Shown: piece after piece, positions 18,097 to 24,220 of the stretch
Layout of the letters: each line of letters begins with the position of its first letter
How positions within the stretch are numbered: position 1 is the stretch's first letter
NCBI RefSeq assembly: GCF_017255015.1
Contig: NZ_JAFKCS010000001.1
Coordinates: forward strand, 306,772-370,771
DNA from: Bowmanella yangjiangensis
Lineage (GTDB): Bacteria; Pseudomonadota; Gammaproteobacteria; Enterobacterales; Alteromonadaceae
Length of the DNA: 64,000 nucleotides
Reading direction: 5' to 3'
Translations under genes and position numbers: made by a program
The notes under the pieces: model-generated
Database searches by the model: none
The model's input: only the letters and a program-made list of their open reading frames with translations
What the model was told of the DNA's origin: nothing

Positions 18097-18128
18097 GATC
18101 AGAGCACCGCCAAGGCGGCGCTTTGATC
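18097..18128. terminator. Bidirectional terminator-like hairpin
   Basis: GATCAGAGCACCGCC (18097-18111) and GGCGGCGCTTTGATC (18114-18128) form a 15-bp stem with two mismatches around AA. It lies between the convergent PEP-CTERM and YCII genes, where a shared terminator is expected. Confidence 0.75.
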
Positions 18129-18139
18129 CTTTATGCGGC

Positions 18140-18523
18140 CTAAGATGATTGACGTGCGGCGATCAAGCGCTCAATCTGCTCGTCTGCCGGGCGAATCTCA
18201 AACGGCCCGACTCCCACACCAGGGTGTGCAGACATAAGCTCTATGGCCTGTTGCATATCCCGCGCCTCCAGCAGCAAGATGCCTCCAAGTACTTCTTTGG
18301 TTTCAGAGAAGGGACCATCGGTAATCTTCAGTTTGCCGTTGTTTTTACGCAGAGTTACCGCCTGCCCCGCACTGGCAAGAGCTTCGCCACCAACAAAGTG
18401 ACCACCACGACGCAGTACATCGTCATAGGCAAAACACTTTTCCATTAACTGCATGGCCTCTTCGTCGCTGATGTCCTGCCACATAGATTCATCCAGATAA
18501 CCTAAACAAATAAATTTCAACAT
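18140..18523 (-). CDS. YCII-related (DGPF domain) protein
   Basis: 127 residues matching the YCII/DGPF family of small dimeric alpha+beta proteins. The family's namesake stretch is present as [15 protein letters not shown], followed by a helix (DMQQAIELM) and the conserved end [13 protein letters not shown]. Function is poorly known; some relatives are dehydrochlorinases or are encoded beside ECF sigma factors. Here an ECF sigma gene lies about 1.6 kb away on the same strand, with three genes between, so a shared regulon is possible but not shown. A good ribosome site (AAGGAG) precedes the ATG. Confidence 0.87.
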   Translation of the reverse strand: MLKFICLGYLDESMWQDISDEEAMQLMEKCFAYDDVLRRGGHFVGGEALASAGQAVTLRKNNGKLKITDGPFSETKEVLGGILLLEARDMQQAIELMSAHPGVGVGPFEIRPADEQIERLIAARQSS

Positions 18524-18614
18524 TGTCTCCTTTTGGTTTGTTTCAGCTACTGGTCGAATCGGCAGATAGCAAGATCGACATTTTTATAAAGACCTTACGG
18601 ATTTTTATCCTGGC

Positions 18615-19004
18615 TTACTCACCGCCCAAGAGTTTCCTGAGCTTTTCCTCTGCTAGCTCGGCTGGGCTTTTCTCTACGCAGGGTTTTTCCCCAGACTCTG
18701 TTGGTGGTGGTTCGGGGCTGTCACCGAACAGTGCCGCTAATCTGGCTTTGGCAATAGCGCTTTTATCCTGATAGCCACCTTGATAGGCATTGGACGCAAA
18801 GCTGTAATAGTCGCAGAAGTTGGCTTTCTCTTTGTCACTGGGGGGCTCGGCCCGCTGCTCGTTACAATAGCGTCCATCAAAGTGCTTACATTGTTTGCAA
18901 ACATGCACATCGGCGCCGCACGCATCGCAGGTTTCTCGACGTGACACAGGAAGAAGCAGTCCCTCTAAACCCTGTCCACATTGCCAGCATTGTTGTTCAG
19001 CCAT
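18615..19004 (-). CDS. Cysteine-rich (zinc-ribbon-like) small protein
   Basis: The open frame extends 43 codons upstream, but the ATG at 19004 follows a GGGGGAA ribosome site and starts the conserved part, giving 129 residues. Eleven cysteines include three CxxC pairs (CWQC, CDAC, CKQC) and later single Cys residues in RYCNEQR and FCDYY, consistent with zinc binding. The C-terminal half is charged, with low-complexity proline/glutamate (DSPEPPPTESGE) and an amphipathic tail (ELAEEKLRKLLGG). Proteins with this pattern occur in marine gammaproteobacteria without known function. It is divergent from the DJ-1/PfpI gene. Metal binding is inference from cysteine spacing. Confidence 0.7.
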   Translation of the reverse strand: MAEQQCWQCGQGLEGLLLPVSRRETCDACGADVHVCKQCKHFDGRYCNEQRAEPPSDKEKANFCDYYSFASNAYQGGYQDKSAIAKARLAALFGDSPEPPPTESGEKPCVEKSPAELAEEKLRKLLGGE

Positions 19005-19131
19005 ACATTCCCCCTTATTAAACGCGATTTCAGCATAGCCTGAATCAACCCACTGGCAAAGCTGGCAACAACGACTCGCTGGATAAGATGAACAAGCATA
19101 TGCTGTACAAAATAAATGAGAGGGAACCGAC

Positions 19132-19740
19132 ATGAAAATAGCGGTAGTGCTGTTTGATGGTTTTGAATTGTTGGATGTCTTCGGCCCACTCGAGATGTTT
19201 GGTCAATTACCAGATTGGAAGATTGTTATGGTGGCAGATAAGCCCGGTCCGGTGGCATCCACGCAGGGGCCTTGTGCCTGGGCTGAGGAGAGCCTGGAAA
19301 CCTTTGTGTGTTGTGACGTGTTGATGGTGCCCGGAGGTAAGGGGACGCGGACATTGATTGACAACCCGGACTTTATTCGCTGGCTGAAGCGCGCTGCTTT
19401 AGGAACTGAGTATCTGATATCAGTGTGCACCGGCAGCGCCCTATTGGCTAAAGCTGGATTATTGGACAGCAAGCAGGCTACCAGTAACAGATTGGCCTTC
19501 GACTGGGTAACGACACAAGGGCCGAAAACACTCTGGCAATCTGATCAGCGATGGGTGCAGGATGACAAAGTTTTCACTTCTGCCGGTGTATCCGCTGGTA
19601 TGGATATGTCATTGGCCTTTATTGCCCATCTCTACGGGCAGGAAAAAGCGCAAAAAATTGCCGATTATTGTGAATATCATTGGCTCGCCGATCCTACTGA
19701 GATTGACTGTCAGTCACCCAGCCCGGGCTCGTCTGACTGA
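19132..19740 (+). CDS. DJ-1/PfpI family protein (isonitrile-hydratase-like)
   Basis: 202 residues, cytoplasmic class I glutamine-amidotransferase-like fold. The nucleophile cysteine sits in ISVCTGSALLAKAGLLD, followed by ATSNRLAFDWV, a combination seen in isonitrile hydratase-type members. MKIAVVLFDGFELLDVFGPLEMF at the start carries the conserved acidic residue next to the cysteine. Substrate specificity in this family is hard to call, and thiol stress or small-aldehyde detoxification is equally possible. The start has GAGGGAACCGAC upstream. It is divergent from the cysteine-rich gene and convergent with the DoxX-like gene. Confidence 0.85.
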   Translation: MKIAVVLFDGFELLDVFGPLEMFGQLPDWKIVMVADKPGPVASTQGPCAWAEESLETFVCCDVLMVPGGKGTRTLIDNPDFIRWLKRAALGTEYLISVCTGSALLAKAGLLDSKQATSNRLAFDWVTTQGPKTLWQSDQRWVQDDKVFTSAGVSAGMDMSLAFIAHLYGQEKAQKIADYCEYHWLADPTEIDCQSPSPGSSD

Positions 19741-19757
19741 ACCCGGGCAGTATCGGC

Positions 19758-20126
19758 TTATTTAAGCGGGGCCAGAACTAGTCGTCCGTAGCTGATAAAT
19801 ACACACAGCACCGCCACGGTTAGCCAATAATACAGGGGACCGGCGTTAGCTTCACCCGATTGCCAATGCAGCAGGCTGAACAGCAACATGCTTGCTGCAA
19901 TCACCAGCGCAGCTAGCGGGGCAAGTATAGCGCCGGGTTTATATAACAGCGGCACAATCAAGCCCAGGCAGCATAACAGTTCAATTACACCCAAGCCGAG
20001 CCAGGCTGCATTGGGAATGGCGGCCAAAGACTGCATGCTCTGAGCGGGGTTACTGAATTTCCACAGCGCACCTATGGCGGTGTGTATGGCTATCAATATC
20101 TGCAAGGTCCACAACAGAATATTCAT
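19758..20126 (-). CDS. DoxX-like small membrane protein
   Basis: 122 residues with four hydrophobic segments (ILLWTLQILIAIHTAIGALW; AWLGLGVIELLCCLGLIVPLLY; ILAPLAALVIAASMLLFSLL; YYWLTVAVLCVFISYG), matching the DoxX/DoxD-like superfamily of inner-membrane proteins. The first codons overlap the stop of the ECF sigma gene by four bases (ATGA type), so it is cotranscribed and translationally coupled. SnoaL-fused ECF sigma factors usually sit beside one target gene encoding a small redox or membrane protein, so this gene is the best candidate target. Enzymatic role unknown. Confidence 0.83.
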   Translation of the reverse strand: MNILLWTLQILIAIHTAIGALWKFSNPAQSMQSLAAIPNAAWLGLGVIELLCCLGLIVPLLYKPGAILAPLAALVIAASMLLFSLLHWQSGEANAGPLYYWLTVAVLCVFISYGRLVLAPLK

Positions 20127-21040
20127 GCTTGTATTCCTTGCGCCGCCTCTGCCGACTCTTGTTCAATCGGGCGGATATCCATACTTTCTAAACGCGCTCT
20201 GTCCATTATCACATCGATGTGAGTGATCTTGCCGTCTGTTATACCAAAGCAGAACGCCACCATGGTTGTGCCATTTGCCCCCCAGGTCGCCCCTGGCATG
20301 CCGTCCACCAGGCTAAGCATGGCGCCCAGAGCTCGGCCTTTAAGGGTATTAGCCACCTTAGTTGCCCCCGACATTTCAGCTTCAAATTGCGGTGCGCCTT
20401 TAGCCTGATTGGCCTTAGTGATTTTCAGAGCGGTGGCATCCGCACGCAGAATGGCATCCGGGTGAAGTAAGCTCAGCAGCGCCTGAAAGTCACCTTGTCT
20501 GGATGCTTGCAGAAAAGCCGCAACCAGATGCTGTTGGTGTGTATCATCCTGTCTGCTTGAGCTGGCGCCCTGAACCTGGCGGCGGGCGCGGCTGGCCAGT
20601 TGTCTGGTGGCGGCCTCAGAGCGTTCGATAATAGGCGCAATGTCGGCAAAGCTGAGATCAAACAGGTCATGCAGGACAAAAGCGATACGCTCCGGCGGTG
20701 ACAGGGTGTCCAGTATCAGCAGCAGGGCCGGTCCCAATGAGTAAGCGATTAACAGCTCGGTTTCCGGCCCCTGCTGGTTGTCGATGTGCAAGTCCAGCAC
20801 CACATCGTCTGCTGCTGGTTTACGCGCCCGTAACTGGTCCAGGCAGATGCGTGATACAACAGTTATTAACCATCCTTGCAAATTGTTGATCTGTTCGGCA
20901 TCACTGCGATTAAGTCTGAGCCAGGCTTCCTGCACGGCGTCTTCGGCTTCATTGCTTGAGCCCAGCATCCGATAGGCCAGCGATTGTAGGTGTTGGCGAT
21001 GGCTGTTGAAATGCTCTGCCAACCCGTCCTGTTTGTTCAT
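20123..21040 (-). CDS. ECF sigma factor with fused C-terminal SnoaL-like domain (SigJ/ECF41 type)
   Basis: The ATG at 21040 is used rather than one 23 codons earlier, giving 305 residues with the conserved start. Region 2 is visible as LAYRMLGSSNEAEDAVQEAWLRL, and region 4 as LSPPERIAFVLHDLFDLSFADIAPIIERSEAATRQLASRA. Residues ~180-300 form a SnoaL/NTF2-like domain (LVDGMPGATWGANG, then FGITDGKITHIDVIMDRARL), which in ECF41-type factors contacts the core sigma and tunes activity instead of an anti-sigma factor. I did not see the WLPEP linker motif of canonical ECF41 members, so a related group is possible. Directly upstream is a TGTCACA-N16-CGTC promoter, pointing to autoregulation. Confidence 0.9.
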   Translation of the reverse strand: MNKQDGLAEHFNSHRQHLQSLAYRMLGSSNEAEDAVQEAWLRLNRSDAEQINNLQGWLITVVSRICLDQLRARKPAADDVVLDLHIDNQQGPETELLIAYSLGPALLLILDTLSPPERIAFVLHDLFDLSFADIAPIIERSEAATRQLASRARRQVQGASSSRQDDTHQQHLVAAFLQASRQGDFQALLSLLHPDAILRADATALKITKANQAKGAPQFEAEMSGATKVANTLKGRALGAMLSLVDGMPGATWGANGTTMVAFCFGITDGKITHIDVIMDRARLESMDIRPIEQESAEAAQGIQA

Positions 21041-21097
21041 GGTATGTCCCGTATTGTTTAAGTGTTGATTCACAGCCCCAAAGGACTCAATCAAGAT

Positions 21098-21124
21098 GAC
21101 GAAAAACACTATATCAATGTGACA
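21098..21124 (-). promoter_or_regulatory. ECF41-type promoter of the SnoaL-fused sigma gene
   Basis: On the minus strand TGTCACA (21124-21118) and CGTC (21101-21098) are separated by exactly 16 bases. This is the target promoter reported for ECF41 sigma factors. It lies 57 bases before the sigma start codon, so the factor probably drives its own operon with the DoxX-like gene. Confidence 0.75.
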
Positions 21125-21229
21125 AAAATAGCGGTTTAATTTTTAATTTGTTGAAAATAAAGAAGATAAATTGAATGCCCGTAGGTAGGGATTAGGTCAC
21201 AACAAGTCTGGCTGAAGAGGTGCAAGCGA

Positions 21230-21985
21230 TTACACCAGCACTATTTGTAACTCGCGTTTACGCATGGCTTGCAGAACCGTTGGATCGGCGCTTTTATCGG
21301 TGATCAATACATCCAGTTCGCGGATACCTGCAACCTGGTGATTGGCAATAAGACCAAGACGGTCTGGCCCGCCCATTACCACGGTTCTATCTGACTGTTC
21401 CACCGAAATACGCATGACCTCGGCTTCTTCCATATATTTCGCGGTAAATCCGCGTTCCGGGTGCAGTGCACAGGCACCGGTAAAGTAGATATCAAAACGC
21501 ATTTTTCGCAGCATATTACAGGTTACGGCGCCAACGCTGCGCAGTGCCGGTTTAAAAAAGCTACCGCCAACCACAATGACATCGGCTTTGTCATGATGCA
21601 TCAACTCGCAGGCGATAAGCGGGCAGGCCGTGACAACCGTCAGACGCATATCCCTGGGTAGAGATTTGGCCAGATACAAACAGGTTTCACCTGAGTCGAG
21701 CAATATGGTTTGTCCAGCCTGCAAATAGCTAAGGGCTGCAGTGGCACGTTTTTGTTTATCCGGGTGTTTTAACTCCAGCCGGTCGGCGTAATCCGGCACA
21801 TCCAGTTGCAATGGCAGGGCGCCGCCATGCACCCGGCGTAGCAGTTGCAATTCGCCGAGGCGATTGAGATCCCGTCGTACTGTGTCTTCAGATACGCCCA
21901 GTTGCAGGGCTAAATCGGCGGCATAAACACGGCCCTTGTCATTCAGTTCTTTAAGGATCAGGGATTGACGTTCGGCCAGCAGCAT
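21230..21985 (-). CDS. DeoR/GlpR-family transcriptional repressor
   Basis: 251 residues. Residues 1-60 are the DeoR helix-turn-helix (ERQSLILKELNDKGRVYA, then VSEDTVRRDLNRLGELQLL and the RRVHGGA wing). The rest is the DeoRC ISOCOT-fold effector domain, with DSGETCLYLA and VVGGSFF binding-site loops. These regulators normally repress carbohydrate genes and are released by a phosphorylated sugar. The gene is divergent from a HAD sugar-phosphatase-like gene and a SemiSWEET gene, which makes a sugar phosphate the likely ligand and that operon the likely target. The true sugar cannot be read from sequence. Confidence 0.9.
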   Translation of the reverse strand: MLLAERQSLILKELNDKGRVYAADLALQLGVSEDTVRRDLNRLGELQLLRRVHGGALPLQLDVPDYADRLELKHPDKQKRATAALSYLQAGQTILLDSGETCLYLAKSLPRDMRLTVVTACPLIACELMHHDKADVIVVGGSFFKPALRSVGAVTCNMLRKMRFDIYFTGACALHPERGFTAKYMEEAEVMRISVEQSDRTVVMGGPDRLGLIANHQVAGIRELDVLITDKSADPTVLQAMRKRELQIVLV

Positions 21986-22078
21986 GAATTTTCCTGTTTT
22001 TGCGTGTTCTTGCCGATTTTACTTGATAACCCGGCATCGGCAAGGGTATATTTTGCCTGTTGTTGCATGAATTTGCTT

Positions 22079-22108
22079 TTTTATGCCTGATTTCAGGCGG
22101 TTTTATGC
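22079..22108. promoter_or_regulatory. Candidate DeoR-family operator
   Basis: Between the divergent DeoR and HAD genes, TTTTATGC occurs twice in direct orientation (22079-22086 and 22101-22108, 22 bases apart). A perfect 14-bp palindrome GCCTGATTTCAGGC (22085-22098) lies between and partly overlaps the first copy. The position, 22-50 bases before the HAD start, fits a repressor site; assignment to this DeoR protein is inference. Confidence 0.5.
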
Positions 22109-22129
22109 ATTTCCCGGTAAGGAGTGTAA

Positions 22130-22792
22130 ATGGTTTCTTGTGCTTTTGACCTCGACGCTTATCAAGCGGTGATCTTTGATATGGACGGCACCTTACTGGA
22201 CTCTGCCGACGCAATTCGTCAGGTGTGCAGCCGTTGGTGTGCTATTCATCAGTTGGATGTGGAGCAGGTTCTGGCGATGTGCCACGGCTCCAGAATCCGT
22301 GACTTCCTGCCCGAGTTGGCCCCGCATCTGGATGCAGATTTGGAGGAAGCCTGGCTGAATGCCGAGGAAGCAGAAGAAACAAACGGCATTGTGCCCATAG
22401 AAGGTGCCCATGCCATGCTCAGATTGTTAGAACTGCGCGGTACCAATTGGGGGATTGCGACCTCCAGTGCCGGACCAGTTGCCCGAATGCGCCTTGGCAC
22501 TTTGGGTTTTCCTATCCCACAGGTGTTAATCACCGCCGAATATGTGAAGCGCGGTAAACCCGATCCTGAGCATTTCGAGCTGGCTGCCAAGCATCTTAAT
22601 GCCGAACCTGATCGTTGCCTGGCCTTTGAAGATTCAGCCAACGGCGTCGCCGCGGCATTAGCTGCTGGCTGTGATGTGGTGGTGGTCGGGGAAGCAGGAC
22701 AGTATCTGTACCCGCAACATCAGCGTATTGTCGGCAGAATTAGTGACTATCAGTCCATATTGGCGGTCATTGAACAAACCGGAGTTCGCTGA
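22130..22792 (+). CDS. HAD-IA hydrolase, sugar phosphatase-like
   Basis: 220 residues with all four HAD motifs: nucleophile VIFDMDGTLLDS, motif II IATSSAGP, motif III lysine in KRGKPDPEHFELAA, and acidic motif IV FEDSANGVAAA. The cap between residues ~35 and 90 is the small helical C1 type of phosphoglucomutase/sugar-phosphatase members, closest in layout to YfbT/YniC-type enzymes that dephosphorylate hexose or 2-deoxyhexose phosphates. The start has AAGGAG eight bases upstream. The stop overlaps the ATG of the SemiSWEET gene (TGATG), so the two are coupled. The divergent DeoR regulator supports a role in sugar metabolism. Confidence 0.87.
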   Translation: MVSCAFDLDAYQAVIFDMDGTLLDSADAIRQVCSRWCAIHQLDVEQVLAMCHGSRIRDFLPELAPHLDADLEEAWLNAEEAEETNGIVPIEGAHAMLRLLELRGTNWGIATSSAGPVARMRLGTLGFPIPQVLITAEYVKRGKPDPEHFELAAKHLNAEPDRCLAFEDSANGVAAALAAGCDVVVVGEAGQYLYPQHQRIVGRISDYQSILAVIEQTGVR

Positions 22793-23067
22793 TGGAGAGC
22801 GTATCCAGGTTACAGATGCAAGAAAAGTACTGGGATATAGCCGGTATTATCATTGGTTTGATGGGCTGTCTGGCCCAGCTCACTCAGGTTGTGAGTGAGT
22901 GGCAGCGCAGTGAGCCTGTCACTATGTCACTGGCCTTTGTTATCGGCTATTGGTTGGTGTTTGCCTTCTGGTTGGCCTATGGCCTGTTTTTTAAACGACC
23001 TGCCATTATTGTCACCAACAGTATTGCGCTGTTACTGCAAAGCGCGCTGTTAATCGCGCAGTTTTAA
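22792..23067 (+). CDS. SemiSWEET-type sugar transporter
   Basis: 91 residues with three hydrophobic helices (IAGIIIGLMGCLAQLTQVV; FVIGYWLVFAFWLAYGLFF; IIVTNSIALLLQSALLIAQF), the size and topology of one SWEET triple-helix bundle. Diagnostic points are TMSLAFVIGYW after helix 1, WLAYGL in helix 2 and an asparagine in helix 3 (TNSIALLL), which lines the sugar pocket in known SemiSWEETs. These form homodimers and move mono- or disaccharides by facilitated diffusion. The start codon overlaps the phosphatase stop. An earlier frame label could be a generic small membrane protein, but motif order makes SemiSWEET more likely. Confidence 0.8.
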   Translation: MESVSRLQMQEKYWDIAGIIIGLMGCLAQLTQVVSEWQRSEPVTMSLAFVIGYWLVFAFWLAYGLFFKRPAIIVTNSIALLLQSALLIAQF

Positions 23068-23073
23068 CTTCGT

Positions 23074-23114
23074 ACCGGGTAGGTGCGTTGGCCCTCTCTC
23101 GCACCTAGTCCGGT
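23074..23114. terminator. Long hairpin downstream of the SemiSWEET gene
   Basis: ACCGGGTAGGTGCG (23074-23087) pairs with CGCACCTAGTCCGGT (23100-23114) with one bulge and one mismatch around a 12-base loop. There is no immediate U-run. It lies in the 154-bp gap between convergent genes and may act as an intrinsic barrier or be a palindromic repeat. Confidence 0.5.
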
Positions 23115-23146
23115 AACGCCTTCGCTCATTCCTTTTTTGGGCTTCT

Positions 23147-23168
23147 GTTTCAGTAAGGGGCCTGAAAC
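23147..23168. repeat. Second hairpin in the same convergent gap
   Basis: GTTTCAG (23147-23153) and CTGAAAC (23162-23168) form a perfect 7-bp stem with an 8-base loop. The remaining gap up to 23221 holds no open frame of note. Confidence 0.4.
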
Positions 23169-23221
23169 CGGAATGTCCTAACCCGGTTGATGTTAGTGCT
23201 TTAACAGGTCGGGCATGGGGC

Positions 23222-24220
23222 TTAGTGCAATAAACGTTTTAACGCCCTGCTAATCTGCTTTTTACTGGCTTTATCGGTGGTTAACCCTTGTGCACGCTGA
23301 TAAATCTGCCGGGCGAGAGCCGGCTGGGCCATGGCTTCTGCCAGTTCGCCCTGTAGCAGAAGACTTTGCACATAGTCTTCGTCATAAACCTTATCTTCAT
23401 TGAGTAAGCGGCTGATGGCTGCCATGCCCTGAGCCTTCTCGCCATAGCCCTGCAGACTTAGATGAGCACTCCACTGACAGGCATCCCGCCATTTGGGCAG
23501 CAAAGTCACATCGTACGGCGTGAGCATGCAGCTTTGGTAAAAACTCTGCTGTGCTGGCGCTTTTTGATCATAGGTAAGCTGCAACTGGGCGGCACGCTCC
23601 ATCAAACGCAGGTTATCAGCAAATTCAGTTTTGACTTGTATGATAAGTTGCTCGCCGGTACGGCTGTCCTGGGTGTTTTGGGCAAAATCCATGGCGGCAA
23701 CCAGATGATATTGCTGATCAAGGGAGGCCAGTTGCACAACCAATTGCCGGGCGGCTTCTTCATCCCATCCCCATAAATTCTCCCAGGCCAAGGCTTTGGC
23801 CGCTTCCAGCATGTATTTTGGCGTATTAGGCGCCAGTTCATTGGCGCGCAGCATATGCTGCACATGTAAGTCGATATAGCCCAGCTTATTGATAAAACTG
23901 CTGTTTTCCTTTACTTCATACCAGAGCCTGCCCGCCTGGTAGTGGGCTTCGGCACTGTCTGAGTAGCGTTTGGTCAGTGCATGTAGCTGCTCCTGCTGAT
24001 TGTCGTCCTGGCGGGCAACGGCCAGCGCCGCCTGCCATATATCCTGCTGCAGTGGGGACAGACCCGGTGTTTTCAGCAGGTGTGCCAGTTTCTGGTAATC
24101 GCGCTGGTAATAGGCCGTTTTAACCCCGCTGAGTAGGTCTGTGTCGACCACTTCTGCCATGGTCACCTGGCTGCCAAGACAGCTTAGGGCGAACAGGATA
24201 GATATCTGATTTTTACTCAT
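23222..24220 (-). CDS. Exported TPR-like helical repeat protein
   Basis: 332 residues with a signal peptide (~1-22, ending TMA). The mature part is all helical with TPR-like spacing (AEAHYQAGRLWYEVKE; HMLRANELAPNTPKYMLEAAKALAWEN). Its central block aligns by eye with the protein encoded at 31339 (for example ANELAPNTPKYML versus AGQLAPDNPRYMT, and the following SLDQQYHLVAAMDFAQN versus GLDKKWGYIARINLAQN), so the two are distant paralogues. It overlaps the ABC-permease/peptidase gene by four bases and is the last gene of that operon. Probably a periplasmic partner of the exporter; this is inference from context. Confidence 0.75.
   Translation of the reverse strand: MSKNQISILFALSCLGSQVTMAEVVDTDLLSGVKTAYYQRDYQKLAHLLKTPGLSPLQQDIWQAALAVARQDDNQQEQLHALTKRYSDSAEAHYQAGRLWYEVKENSSFINKLGYIDLHVQHMLRANELAPNTPKYMLEAAKALAWENLWGWDEEAARQLVVQLASLDQQYHLVAAMDFAQNTQDSRTGEQLIIQVKTEFADNLRLMERAAQLQLTYDQKAPAQQSFYQSCMLTPYDVTLLPKWRDACQWSAHLSLQGYGEKAQGMAAISRLLNEDKVYDEDYVQSLLLQGELAEAMAQPALARQIYQRAQGLTTDKASKKQISRALKRLLH

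Noticed and set aside
20123-21040. Assignment of the sigma factor to the DGPF-linked ECF42 group because of the nearby YCII gene
   Set aside because: ECF42 factors carry a TPR-type C-terminal extension; this protein has a SnoaL-like domain and an ECF41-type promoter upstream.
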